This document shows, one piece after another, positions 9,057 to 17,740 of a DNA stretch of 64,000 nucleotides. The notes beneath the pieces are model-generated. The model was not told the origin of the DNA and did not search any database. It was given only the letters and a program-made list of their open reading frames with translations. Source of the DNA: Streptomyces sp. NBC_00708 (GTDB taxonomy: Bacteria > Actinomycetota > Actinomycetes > Streptomycetales > Streptomycetaceae); contig CP108997.1 of NCBI GenBank assembly GCA_036226585.1, positions 3,224,001 through 3,288,000 of the forward strand, written 5' to 3'. How positions within the stretch are numbered: position 1 is the first letter of the stretch; each line of letters begins with the position of its first letter. The translations under genes and the position numbers were made by a program.

Positions 9057-9773
9057 TCAGGGGCGCCCCTCGGGCTCCCTCGTGACCGGTCCCGGGCCGG
9101 CCAGGCGGTCGGCCCAGCTCAGCGCGTGGCTGTTGTAGTCGTGGATCACCGCGCGCAGGGCCTCGCGGTCCCGGTGCGTGATCGCGGCGACCAGCTCGGC
9201 ATGGCCGTTCCACAGCCAGTCGCGCATATCGGCGTCGCCCCGCAGGTACGGCACGGCGAACACCCACGCCTGCACGCGCAGCCGGTGCAGGAAGTCGCTG
9301 ATGTAGGCGTTGCCGATGAGCCCGCCGAGCTCCCGCCAGAAGCGCAGGTCGTAGCCGATGAGGATGTCCAGGTCCCCGCCGCGTGCCGCACGGGCGGCCT
9401 CCTCCGCGCGGCGGCGTACGGAGACGAGCGCGTCCCGGTAGCCCGGCTGCTGCGCCGGGAGCGGCTCCTGGAAGACGCCCCGGATGACCCCGTCCATGAC
9501 CAGGGCGCGGGCCTCGACCATCGCCCGGTAGTCCGCGACCGTGAACTCGTGCACCCGGAACCCGCGGTGCTGGTCGGATTCGAGGAGGCCCTGCGCGGAC
9601 AGGTCGAACAGCGCCTCGCGGACGGGCGTCGCGGAGACCCCGTACTGCTCGGCGATCTGCTTCACCGTGAACTCCCGCCCCGGCAGCAGACGCCCGGCGA
9701 GCACCTCGTCGCGCAGCGCGTCCGCGATCTGCTGACGCAGGGTGCTGCGGGTGACGGCTCCGCTCGCGCACAT
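9057..9773 (-). CDS. GntR family transcriptional regulator, FCD type
   Basis: This is a 238-residue DNA-binding regulator. The N-terminal winged helix (about 8-75) includes LRDEVLAGRLLPGREFTV and the recognition helix YGVSATPVREALFDL. The rest (about 85-225) is an all-helical FCD ligand-binding domain with metal-ligand-like residues in IGYDLRFWREL and NGHAELVAAI. Such proteins usually sense organic acids or sugars. No metabolic operon adjoins it, so the effector is unknown. It is divergent from the kinase gene, which it might control. Confidence 0.9.
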   Translation of the reverse strand: MCASGAVTRSTLRQQIADALRDEVLAGRLLPGREFTVKQIAEQYGVSATPVREALFDLSAQGLLESDQHRGFRVHEFTVADYRAMVEARALVMDGVIRGVFQEPLPAQQPGYRDALVSVRRRAEEAARAARGGDLDILIGYDLRFWRELGGLIGNAYISDFLHRLRVQAWVFAVPYLRGDADMRDWLWNGHAELVAAITHRDREALRAVIHDYNSHALSWADRLAGPGPVTREPEGRP

Positions 9774-9915
9774 GGCGCCCCTCCCCGATTCGGTTCCGGG
9801 TCACCTTAGACCGGCTCCGGACCGGTCAGGAGCCCCCGAGGGCCCCGACGGGACGGGCCACGCCGCTATTCTCGTCCCCGTCCGGCGTGTTGTCGTACGG
9901 GGGAGGCCGCACACC

Positions 9916-12111
9916 ATGGAGAAGCTCGGGTCCACCGATCCACAGCGCATCGGCGCGTACCGCTTGCTCGGGCGCCTCGGCGCGGGCGGCATGGGCCAGG
10001 TCTATCTGGCCAGGTCCGACCGGGGCCGTACGGTCGCGCTCAAGCTCGTACGCGAGGAACTCGCCGCCCAGCAGGAATTCCGCGACCGGTTCCGCCAGGA
10101 GGTGCAGGCCGCCCGCCGGGTGGGCTCCACCTGGACCGCGCCGGTGCTCGACGCCGACACCGAGGCCGATGTGCCGTGGGTCGCCACGGGGTATGTGGCG
10201 GGGCCCTCCCTCCACGCCACCGTCTCGGGCCGGGTGGCCGCCGGCGGGTACGGCCCTCTGCCGGAACGGTCCGTCCGCATTCTCGGCGCCGGTCTCGCGC
10301 ACGCCCTGAAGGCCATCCACACGGCCGGCCTCATCCACCGGGACCTGAAGCCCTCCAACATCCTGCTCACGATCGACGGTCCGCGCGTCATCGACTTCGG
10401 GATAGCCAGGGCCCTGGACACCGTCACCGACGGCGGCCTCACCCGTACCGGAGCGCTGGTCGGCTCGCCCGGCTTCATGTCGCCGGAGCAGGTGCGGGGC
10501 GAGCGGGTGAGCGCGGCGAGCGACGTGTTCTGTCTGGGATCGGTGCTCACGTACGCGCTGACCGGGCGGCTCCCCTTCGGTGCCGCGGCCAACGAGATGC
10601 ACGCCCTGCTGTTCCGTATCGCGCAGGAGGACCCGGACCTGACCGGGGTCACGGCGGGCCTCGACGACCTGATCCGGGGCTGCCTCCACAAGGACCCGCA
10701 GGCCCGGCCGTCCACGGACGACATCCTGGCCCTGCTGGCGGACGACGACAACAGCGCGGAGCCCTGGCTGCCGGGCGCGCTCATCGCCCAGCTCGGCCGC
10801 CATGCCGTGGAACTGCTCGACTCGGAGGACCCGGAGGACGCGGTACCGGCGGACGCGGGGGCGGCCGGTGCGGGGGCGGGGGCGGCCGGTGCGGCTCCCG
10901 GGGGTGGCGGGCCGGCGGATGCGGGGGCTTCCGGCGCCGGAGCGGGCGGCGGCGGGCCGCAGGGCGACGATCCGCGGGTCGCGGCACCTCGGGACACGGC
11001 ACCTCGGGATACAGCGCCTCGGGACACGGAGCCGCAGGACGCGGTGCCCCGGGACGCGGTGCCCCTGACCAAGCCGTCCCCGGCCGGTCCGGTGACCGCC
11101 GCAGTGCCCGAACCGCAGCCGGGGCCCCCGGCCGAACCCGCGACCGAGGTGCTGGGCGTGCCAACCGGGCCGACCGCTCCTCTCGCCCCGCCGCAGCCGC
11201 CGGCTCCCGGCCCCGCCACCCCGCTCCCCGGCGCATCCGGTCCGGCCGTCCCGCCGACGCCCTCCCCCGGCTACGGCTACCCGCATCAGCCGGCCCAGCC
11301 GCAGCCCGTCCAGGGGTACGGCCACCCGCAGCAGCCCGCACCCGGGCAGGGTTACGGCCATCCGCAGCAGCCCGGAGCCGCCCCGGCGTACGGCTATCCG
11401 CAGCAGCCGAGCCCGGACCACGGCTACCCCTACGGCTACCCGCAGCAGCCCGGTCACGCAGCCACGCCCCCGTACGGCCCGGGGTACCCCACGGGTGCCC
11501 AGCACCCGGCCCCCGCCCCGGAACCGGCCCGCAGGAGCAGCGGCTCGACCATCGCCCTCGTCGTGGTCGCCGTGCTGGTCGCCCTGGGGGCCGGCGGGTC
11601 CGTCTACGCGCTGATGAACGAGAAGGGCGGAACGCCCACGGCGAAGCCCACCCACTCCGCCGGCCCCTCCCCGACCCGGCCCGTCGACTCCCCCTCCCCC
11701 GACGTCTCCCCGGACCCGTCACCCAGCGACGACGGGGCCAACGGCGAGGAGGGCGCCGTCCCGGAGGGCTACCTGGGCTCCTGGTCCGGCAGCATCGACA
11801 ACGCATCCGGCCACTCCACCCGCGAACTGGTCATCCGCCAGGGCGAGGTGGGCGAGGCCGTCCTCACGCTCACCGCCGAGGGCCCGCTCGCCACCGGCGG
11901 CACGTACCGCTGCGTCTTCGAGGCGTCCCTGTCCGCCGAGCCCGCCGAGGGCGAGGCGGTGCAGATCGGCCCGTCCACCGTGACGGAGGGCGAGCCCATG
12001 GCCTCCTGCACCCCCGGCAGCCCGACCACGCTCACTCTGCTTCCCGACGGCAGCCTGAGCCGTGAGAACACGTCCAGCGGCGAGAAGCTCACCTACACGA
12101 AGTCCGGCTGA
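9916..12111 (+). CDS. Membrane Ser/Thr protein kinase (PknB-like catalytic domain)
   Basis: This is a 731-residue Hanks-type kinase. The catalytic domain (about 10-275) has the Gly loop GRLGAGGMGQVY, the ATP lysine in ALKLV (Lys43), HRDLKPSN and the DFG-equivalent IDFGIARAL. A long Ala/Pro/Gly linker (about 310-535) contains Gly-Tyr-Pro-Gln repeats. A membrane helix (about 545-566) leads to an extracellular domain of about 130 residues with two Cys that is not PASTA. ATG 9916 was chosen over upstream starts because GGGAGG precedes it by 9 bases. The extracellular domain probably senses an envelope signal (inference). Confidence 0.92.
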   Translation: MEKLGSTDPQRIGAYRLLGRLGAGGMGQVYLARSDRGRTVALKLVREELAAQQEFRDRFRQEVQAARRVGSTWTAPVLDADTEADVPWVATGYVAGPSLHATVSGRVAAGGYGPLPERSVRILGAGLAHALKAIHTAGLIHRDLKPSNILLTIDGPRVIDFGIARALDTVTDGGLTRTGALVGSPGFMSPEQVRGERVSAASDVFCLGSVLTYALTGRLPFGAAANEMHALLFRIAQEDPDLTGVTAGLDDLIRGCLHKDPQARPSTDDILALLADDDNSAEPWLPGALIAQLGRHAVELLDSEDPEDAVPADAGAAGAGAGAAGAAPGGGGPADAGASGAGAGGGGPQGDDPRVAAPRDTAPRDTAPRDTEPQDAVPRDAVPLTKPSPAGPVTAAVPEPQPGPPAEPATEVLGVPTGPTAPLAPPQPPAPGPATPLPGASGPAVPPTPSPGYGYPHQPAQPQPVQGYGHPQQPAPGQGYGHPQQPGAAPAYGYPQQPSPDHGYPYGYPQQPGHAATPPYGPGYPTGAQHPAPAPEPARRSSGSTIALVVVAVLVALGAGGSVYALMNEKGGTPTAKPTHSAGPSPTRPVDSPSPDVSPDPSPSDDGANGEEGAVPEGYLGSWSGSIDNASGHSTRELVIRQGEVGEAVLTLTAEGPLATGGTYRCVFEASLSAEPAEGEAVQIGPSTVTEGEPMASCTPGSPTTLTLLPDGSLSRENTSSGEKLTYTKSG
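11266..11455 (+). repeat. Gly-Tyr-x-x-Pro-Gln-Gln-Pro coding repeats in kinase linker
   Basis: Six imperfect copies of an octapeptide of the type GYGHPQQP/GYGYPQQP are encoded in the juxtamembrane linker of the kinase. The most similar units are the two GYGHPQQP copies near 11320-11370. Such Pro/Gln/Tyr tracts are probably disordered and phosphorylatable or protein-binding. Copy number may vary between strains. Confidence 0.75.
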
Positions 12112-12272
12112 CGGGCTGCCGTCCGCCGCACCTCGGGAGCCACTGCCGGGTGGCCGGAATCCGGCCATGCGTACGAGTTGTCACCCTCATGTCATACCCT
12201 GCGATCCGGACCGCGCACCTCTCTCATCTCCAGGTGTCGGACGGTCCCTTCACCGTGGGGGTATTCACCGTC

Positions 12273-14264
12273 TTGCGTACGCGCAGAATCTCCACCGCGA
12301 CCTCGATCGCGGTGCTCTTCAGCTCAGTTGTGCTGATCGGTGGTGCGGCCGAACCGGCCGTCGCCGACTCCAGCAAGGTCATCGCAGCCGCTTCCGTCGG
12401 CGACATCGTCGCCGACGGTGTGCACAAGCGCGTCTTCATCAGCGACCCGGCCGGGGGCAAGGTCGTCGTCGCCGACTACAGCGGCACCGTCATCGCGAAG
12501 ATCAACTCACTGCCCGGGGTGACCGGGCTCGAACTGTCCGCGGACTCCGGCACGCTGTACGCCGCCGTCCCGGGCTCGGACGCCATCGTCGCGATCGACA
12601 CGGCGGCGCTCGACGTGTCCGCCCGGTATGCGACGGGGGCCGGCACGGATCCCATGTTCCCGGCGTTGGCGGGCGGCAAGCTCTGGTTCGGCTACGGCTC
12701 GGCCGGCACGGGCCACATCGGCTCGCTCGACCTGTCTGGTGCCGAGCCGGTCGTGGCCCTGGAACAGGACGCCAACGGCACCTGGTACGGGGCGCCGACC
12801 CTGGCCTCGACGCCGGGGGCGCCCGATCTGCTGGCCGCCGGCATCCAGACCCAGAGCCCGACGGAACTGGCCGTCTACGACGTGGCCTCGGGGGCGGCCG
12901 TGCAGACCGCGTCGACCCGCACGGACGGCGGGAACATGCGCGATCTCGCGCTCAGCCCGGACGGCACGCAGCTCGTGGTGGCCAGTGGCGCTCCGTACTC
13001 CCACCAGGCGTACCGCACGTCGGACCTCGCACCGTCGATCGCCTACGCCTCGGACGCGTATCCCAATGCGGTCGACATCGCCCCGGACGGGACGGTCGCC
13101 GCCGGCATCGACGGCTGGTACGAGCCGGACGTGTACATCTACAAGCAGGGCTCGACCACGAAGCCGGTGCGGACGTACGACTTCCCCAACACCGGGAACA
13201 GCAGCGGCGCGGACACCCTGGACCCGTCCGGTCTGGCCTGGGCGCCGGACACCAGCCGGCTGTTCGCCGTCACGGTCAACAGCGAGGGTGTCCGCTCGCT
13301 GCGGGTGCTCACCGACCCGGTCAAGTACCGGACGACGGTCACGGTCAGCGCTCCGGCGAAGGCGACCCGCGCCAAGAAGCTCACGGTGACCGGCAAGGTG
13401 AAGGCCGACGGTGCCTTCCCCTCCGGGGCCAAGGCGACCGTGACGCGTACGGACATCGAGTCGCCCAAGGGCAAGGCGCTGGCCGCCGTGAAGCTGAAGT
13501 CGGACGGCACGTTCTCCTTCGGCGACACCCCGCCCGCGGGTGGCACCGTCACGTACAAGGTCTCCTACGCCGGTGACGCCACGCACTCCGCGTCGTCGGG
13601 CAGCGACAAGGTCGCCGTCTCCCGGGCGGCCACCTCGCTGACCCTGAACCGCAACAAGGCGGTCTACTCGTACGGCGCCGACGTCTCCTTCACCGCGCAC
13701 CTCGGCACGACGTACAAGAACCGCACCGTCGAGCTCTGGGTGGACCCGTACGGCAAGGACAAGCCGAAGAAGCTGGTGAAGACCGGCAAGGTCAACTCCA
13801 AGGGCAACCTGTCCACGACCGTCGACATGACCCGGGACACGACCGTCACGGCCGTCTTCAAGGGCGACGGCCGCTATGCGTCCAGGACGGTCACCTCGAC
13901 CGCGTACGCCAGGGTGAAGGTCTCGACCTCGGTCTCCAAGCAGTACCGGACGGCGAAGATCGGCTCGCGGTCGTACGCCTATTTCCACAAGAAGACCAAC
14001 CCGGTCTTCGCCACGACGATGAGCTACTACAAGAACCGCAAGTTCCGCCTGGCCATGGAGGTCTTCTACCAGGGCAAGTGGTACGACGCGGGCTCGCAGT
14101 ACTTCAAGCTCGGCACCAGCGGCAAGACCAACGTGACGCTGACCGGCACCCATGAGACGGGCTACCGGATGCGCATCCGCGCCTCCTACGTGGACGGTTC
14201 GTCGGGCGACATCGTGAACACGACGACCCACGGCGCCTGGAAGTACTTCATCTTCACGAAGTAG
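12273..14264 (+). CDS. Secreted beta-propeller / Ig-like repeat protein
   Basis: This is a large exported protein of about 663 residues. A signal peptide (RTRRISTATSIAVLFSSVVL, cleavage near EPAVA) precedes a beta-propeller-like region (to about residue 350) of YncE/WD-like strands, such as VGDIVADGVHKRVFISDPAGG and DLALSPDGTQLVVASG. Two or three Ig-like segments follow (about 355-560; for example TVTVSAPAKATRAKKLTVTG). A C-terminal domain of about 90 residues is rich in Lys and Tyr. The TTG at 12273, with GGGGG 11 bases upstream, puts the signal peptide at the N-terminus; GTG 12255 and ATG 12189 are alternatives. A cell-surface adhesion or matrix role is inferred. Confidence 0.82.
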   Translation: MRTRRISTATSIAVLFSSVVLIGGAAEPAVADSSKVIAAASVGDIVADGVHKRVFISDPAGGKVVVADYSGTVIAKINSLPGVTGLELSADSGTLYAAVPGSDAIVAIDTAALDVSARYATGAGTDPMFPALAGGKLWFGYGSAGTGHIGSLDLSGAEPVVALEQDANGTWYGAPTLASTPGAPDLLAAGIQTQSPTELAVYDVASGAAVQTASTRTDGGNMRDLALSPDGTQLVVASGAPYSHQAYRTSDLAPSIAYASDAYPNAVDIAPDGTVAAGIDGWYEPDVYIYKQGSTTKPVRTYDFPNTGNSSGADTLDPSGLAWAPDTSRLFAVTVNSEGVRSLRVLTDPVKYRTTVTVSAPAKATRAKKLTVTGKVKADGAFPSGAKATVTRTDIESPKGKALAAVKLKSDGTFSFGDTPPAGGTVTYKVSYAGDATHSASSGSDKVAVSRAATSLTLNRNKAVYSYGADVSFTAHLGTTYKNRTVELWVDPYGKDKPKKLVKTGKVNSKGNLSTTVDMTRDTTVTAVFKGDGRYASRTVTSTAYARVKVSTSVSKQYRTAKIGSRSYAYFHKKTNPVFATTMSYYKNRKFRLAMEVFYQGKWYDAGSQYFKLGTSGKTNVTLTGTHETGYRMRIRASYVDGSSGDIVNTTTHGAWKYFIFTK

Positions 14265-14335
14265 TCCGGGATTCCGAGGAGCCGCTGACGCGGGGCCGGG
14301 GCGGGCGACCGTCCCCGGTCCCGCGTCCGTCGTGC

Positions 14336-15478
14336 TCACTGGACCAGCGGCTTGACCGACATGAGCAGGTGCTGGTGGACCGTGTCCCCCGCCCCGTCCG
14401 CCGCGGCCGCCGCGTCCTCGTGGTCCGGATGTCCCGTGATCATCGCGCGCTGGCCCTGGCCCATGAGCTGGAACCTGACGACCGGGGTGTCGAACGAGGC
14501 CAGCGCGTCCATCAGGTACGAGGGATTGAACGCGACGGTGATCTCTTCGGCGCGCGTGAGCACGGCGGGCAGACGCTGGGACGCCACGTCGTCCTCGTAG
14601 CCGGCCTGGAGCAGGACGGAGCCGCCGGCGAAGGCGAACTGGAGCGGGCTGTCGCCGTCCGCCACCACCGCGACCCGTCTCACGGCCTCGACCAGCGGCT
14701 CGAGCTCGGTCACGGCCCCGACCGGCCCGTTCAGCACGAACAGCTTGTCGTGGCGAGGCAGCCGGCCGTCGAGCAGCCGGACCGTGGTGCGCATCCCCTC
14801 GCGTTCGAAGCCGGCCGAGCCGCTGTCCAGGGCGAGGCGGACCGTACCGGGGCGGGCGCCGACCGAGCGGGCGATCTCGCTGAGCCGCCGGGCCGAGACG
14901 ACCACATCCGCGGTGACCCCGTGCGTCGCGGGGCGCCAGTCGAGCGTACGGACGGCGAAGCGGTAGCGGTCCGTGGCCGCCAGGGTCATCCGCTCGCCGT
15001 CGAGTCCGAGGCGGATGCCGGTGAGCGTGGGGAGGGTGTCGTCCCGGCCGGCGGCCACCGACACATCCGCGACGGCCGCCATGAACTCCTGGCCGTCGAC
15101 CGCGCCGAGGACCTCCGGCAGCGGCGGCAGCGAGGGATAGTCGTCCAGCGGGAGGACCGACAGGCCGAATCCGGCGCCGCCGCCCGTGACCGTGAATCTC
15201 GATCCCTCGACCGCGCACTCCACCGGGCCCTCGGGCAGCACCTTGCACACGTCGAGCAGGCGGCGGCCCATGACCAGCACCTTCCCGGGCCGTTCGGTCC
15301 GCGCCGCGACCTCGATGCGGGCGGATGCCTCGTAGTCCAGGCCGGAAATGCTGAGCCTGTCCTCCGTCGCCTCCAGCAGCAGCCCGCCCAGGACGGGCAC
15401 GGGCGATCTGGTGGGCAGCACACGGGCGGCCCAGGCCACGGCGTCCGTCAGCTCGCCGCGTTCGATCCGGAACTCCAT
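14336..15478 (-). CDS. DNA polymerase III beta subunit (sliding clamp) paralogue
   Basis: This 380-residue protein has the three-domain clamp fold. Domain 1 starts at MEFRIERGELTDAVAWAARV and includes LPTRSPVPVLGGLLLEA. Domain 2 has LPTLTGIRLGLDGERMTLAATDRYR. Domain 3 carries FNPSYLMDALASF and ends with HQHLLMSVKPLVQ instead of the usual MPMRL-type end. The replicative dnaN is normally beside dnaA at oriC, and no replication gene adjoins this one. It is likely a second clamp, for repair or as a non-replicative clamp (inference). Confidence 0.92.
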   Translation of the reverse strand: MEFRIERGELTDAVAWAARVLPTRSPVPVLGGLLLEATEDRLSISGLDYEASARIEVAARTERPGKVLVMGRRLLDVCKVLPEGPVECAVEGSRFTVTGGGAGFGLSVLPLDDYPSLPPLPEVLGAVDGQEFMAAVADVSVAAGRDDTLPTLTGIRLGLDGERMTLAATDRYRFAVRTLDWRPATHGVTADVVVSARRLSEIARSVGARPGTVRLALDSGSAGFEREGMRTTVRLLDGRLPRHDKLFVLNGPVGAVTELEPLVEAVRRVAVVADGDSPLQFAFAGGSVLLQAGYEDDVASQRLPAVLTRAEEITVAFNPSYLMDALASFDTPVVRFQLMGQGQRAMITGHPDHEDAAAAADGAGDTVHQHLLMSVKPLVQ

Positions 15479-15556
15479 CGTGGTGACCTCTCCTCGTGCG
15501 CCGACCGCCCGGCGGTCCTGACGATTCCGAAGCTAGAGGCCACCACTGACAACGCG

Positions 15557-15598
15557 GTGGGGGACGCCTCCGGCAGCGAAGCCGGAGGCGTCCCCCAC
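15557..15598 (-). terminator. Hairpin terminator of the first GH19 chitinase
   Basis: Two perfect 18-base arms (GTGGGGGACGCCTCCGGC and its complement) flank the hexaloop AGCGAA, 30 bases beyond the chitinase stop. No T-run follows, which is usual in Streptomyces. Confidence 0.85.
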
Positions 15599-15628
15599 AC
15601 GAGTGAAGTTGACGGATGAAAGCGCTGG

Positions 15629-16522
15629 TCAGCAGCTCAGGTTGGAACCGGGAGTGGTTCCAAGGATCTGCACGAACGCCTGGTACTTGTCGATGCGGCT
15701 CTGGACCTGCGCGGGGTTGCCGCCGTTGCACTCGATCGAGCCGTTGATGGAGCGGATCGTCTCACCGAAACCTGCACCGTTCACCATGGCGTTGTGGGGC
15801 GTCATGGTGCCGGGGCCGCTCTGGGTGTTCCAGTACCAGAGGCCGGTCTTCCAGGCCACGGCGGCGTCCTGCTCGACCAGGTAGGGGTTGCCCAGCAGGT
15901 CGATGCCGAGCGCGTCGCCCGCGGCCTTGTAGTTGAAGTTCCAGCTGAGCTGGATCGGCCCGCGCCCGTAGTACGCGGCCTGGCCCGCCGGGCAGCCGTA
16001 GGGCTGGCTGCTGTCGCAGTAGTGCGGGTAGTTGGCGGTGTTCTGCTCGACGATGTACACCAGCCCGCCGGTCTCGTGGCTGACGTTGGCGAGGAAGGCC
16101 GCGGCCTCCTGCTTCTTGACGGTGTCGCTGCCGGTGTTGGAGAAGCCCGGGTAGGCGTCCAGGGCGGCGACCAGCCCGCTGTACGTGTAGAAGGAACTAC
16201 GGCCGGGGAACATCTGGTTGAACTGCGCCTCGCTGACCACGAAGCCGGAGGACGAGCCCGGATCGCCCGGGTCCGTGCCGCCGTTCCCGCACGCGCCCTG
16301 GTCGGCCCAGACGTCGGAGCTGCCGGGCTTCTCGTTCTGTGTCCACCACTTGGCGGTCCAGTTGTGCCCGTTGTACGAGGCGGAACCGCCGCCCGTGTAC
16401 ACGGACGAGGCGTTCCAGGCGGCCGCGCAGTCGGCGGCCGACGCGGTGGTGGCGGGGAGTACGACGAGCCCTGCGACGACCGCGCCCAGCGCGGCGAGCA
16501 GGCCCATGATGCGACGGAACAT
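15629..16522 (-). CDS. Secreted GH19 chitinase with CBM5/12 chitin-binding domain
   Basis: An exported endochitinase of 297 residues. ATG 16522 follows AAGGAG by 7 bases. The signal peptide covers residues 1-29 (cleavage after TASA). A chitin-binding module of CBM5/12 type follows (about 31-78; AAAWNASSVYTGGG, NGHNWTAKWWTQNEKPG). A short Gly/Asp/Pro/Ser linker leads to the GH19 catalytic domain (about 95-297). The general acid lies in HETGG and the second Glu nine residues later (YIVEQ). It is preceded by a tandem DasR-type box and followed by a strong terminator, so it is a single-gene unit. Confidence 0.96.
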   Translation of the reverse strand: MFRRIMGLLAALGAVVAGLVVLPATTASAADCAAAWNASSVYTGGGSASYNGHNWTAKWWTQNEKPGSSDVWADQGACGNGGTDPGDPGSSSGFVVSEAQFNQMFPGRSSFYTYSGLVAALDAYPGFSNTGSDTVKKQEAAAFLANVSHETGGLVYIVEQNTANYPHYCDSSQPYGCPAGQAAYYGRGPIQLSWNFNYKAAGDALGIDLLGNPYLVEQDAAVAWKTGLWYWNTQSGPGTMTPHNAMVNGAGFGETIRSINGSIECNGGNPAQVQSRIDKYQAFVQILGTTPGSNLSC

Positions 16523-16598
16523 CAGCACACTCCTTCGGCGCGGTACGCCGGTCGTCGCGGTGCACCGCTGTGGGGGGTTCCCGCCACTCAAGCGCGGT

Positions 16599-16626
16599 TG
16601 GTCTGGACCTGTCAAGGTCTAGACCA
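16599..16626 (-). promoter_or_regulatory. Tandem DasR-type chitinase operator
   Basis: Two 12-base boxes, TGGTCTGGACCT (16599-16610) and AGGTCTAGACCA (16615-16626), lie 77-104 bases upstream of the chitinase ATG. They match the direct repeats and dre consensus (TGGTCTAGACCA) of Streptomyces chitinase promoters, which DasR binds and N-acetylglucosamine-derived signals relieve. The same pair recurs before the next chitinase gene. Confidence 0.88.
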
Positions 16627-16650
16627 ACAATGGGATGCCTCCGAAAGAAG

Positions 16651-16697
16651 AACCCCGGGACCCGTCCACGATGCGGGATCGCGGCGGCCCCGGGGTT
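16651..16697 (-). terminator. Hairpin terminator of the second GH19 chitinase
   Basis: AACCCCGGG (16651-16659) and CCCGGGGTT (16689-16697) can pair around a 29-base loop, starting just beyond the stop at 16708. It would insulate the two tandem chitinase genes. Confidence 0.65.
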
Positions 16698-16707
16698 TGA
16701 AGAAGCC

Positions 16708-17598
16708 TCAGCAGGTAAGCCCTGAGCCCGGGTTGACCCCGACGACATCCGTGATGTGCTCGTACTTGGCCACGCGCGCCTGCACCGAGCCGGGGTTGCC
16801 GCCGTTGCATTCCAGCGAGCCGTTGAGCGAGCGGATGGTCTCGCCGAACCCCGCGCCACCGACCATGGCGTCGTGGGACGTCATCGTGCCGGGCCCGTTC
16901 TGGGTGTTCCAGTACCAGAGCGCGGTCTGCCAGGCGACCGACGGATCGCGCTCCACCAGCCACGGGTCGTTGAGCAGGTCGAGGCCGAGCGCGTCCCCCG
17001 CCGCCTTGTAGTTGAAGTTCCAGCTGAACATGATCGGACCCCGCCCGTAGTACGCGGACCGGCCCGCCGGGCAGCCGAACGGCTGGCTGTAGTCGCACTT
17101 GATCCAGTAGTTGGCCTCGTTGATCTCCTTCACGTACCGCAGGCCGACCGACTCGAAGTCGGCGTGCGTCAGGAACGCCGCCGCCTCCCGGGCCCTGGTC
17201 TGCTCGGTCCCGGTGTTCGCGAACCGCGGGTACGCGTGCAGCGCGTCGATCAGGCCCTGGTACGTGTAGAACGAGTCGCGCTCGGGGAAGATCTCGTCGA
17301 ACTCCGCCTCACTGATGACGAAGTCCGAGACCCCTCCCGTACAGGCGCCCGCGTCCGCCCAGACGGTGGTGGCGCCCGGATTCTCGTTCCGCGTCCACCA
17401 CTTCGCCGTCCAGTTGCGGCCGTGGTGCGAGACCGCACCGCCGGCCGAGTAGGCGGTCGAGGAGTCCCACAGGGGTGCGCACGACGTGGAGTCGGCGGTG
17501 TCCGAGGCGGCCGGTGCGGCGGCGGCGACGCCGGGCAGGAAAGCCGCCGTCGCGACGACTGCGCCCAGTACGGTCAGGATGCTCTTGATGCGGTTCAG
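16708..17598 (-). CDS. Secreted GH19 chitinase, apparent CTG start
   Basis: A tandem paralogue of the upstream-lying chitinase, 296 residues: signal peptide (1-27), CBM5/12 module (about 40-87; CAPLWDSSTAYSAGG to VWADAGAC) and GH19 domain (about 92-296). The reading frame is open back to a TGA just upstream, with no ATG, GTG or TTG before codon 156. The only start giving the signal peptide is CTG 17598 (LNRIKSILTVLGAVV), 9 bases after AAGGAG. Both catalytic Glu are kept, but HETGG is FESVG here. It has its own tandem DasR box. Translation from GTG 17133 would give a useless half domain. Confidence 0.87.
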   Translation of the reverse strand: MNRIKSILTVLGAVVATAAFLPGVAAAAPAASDTADSTSCAPLWDSSTAYSAGGAVSHHGRNWTAKWWTRNENPGATTVWADAGACTGGVSDFVISEAEFDEIFPERDSFYTYQGLIDALHAYPRFANTGTEQTRAREAAAFLTHADFESVGLRYVKEINEANYWIKCDYSQPFGCPAGRSAYYGRGPIMFSWNFNYKAAGDALGLDLLNDPWLVERDPSVAWQTALWYWNTQNGPGTMTSHDAMVGGAGFGETIRSLNGSLECNGGNPGSVQARVAKYEHITDVVGVNPGSGLTC

Positions 17599-17688
17599 CG
17601 CTGCTCACTCCTTCGACGAGGACGGGCATGGCTCGCCGCACACCTCGGGGGGCGGGCCGTGCGGGCATTCCCTGCACCCAACCGTCGC

Positions 17689-17716
17689 TGGTCTGAACCT
17701 GTCAAGGTCTAGACCA
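17689..17716 (-). promoter_or_regulatory. Tandem DasR-type chitinase operator
   Basis: TGGTCTGAACCT (17689-17700) and AGGTCTAGACCA (17705-17716) lie about 91-118 bases upstream of the CTG-start chitinase. Spacing and sequence are nearly identical to the pair before the other chitinase, so the two genes should be co-regulated by DasR. Confidence 0.87.
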
Positions 17717-17740
17717 GCCGGAGTCACCGAGGACGCACAT

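Noticed and set aside
12507..15731. Very long leftward open frame (over 1,000 codons)
   Set aside because: It is antisense to the secreted propeller protein and out of frame with the clamp gene. Arg/Gly-rich composition and no domain show it is a high-G+C shadow.
16708..17598. Second chitinase as a frameshifted pseudogene
   Set aside because: The N-terminal half is in the same frame as the catalytic half when read from CTG; no frameshift is needed.
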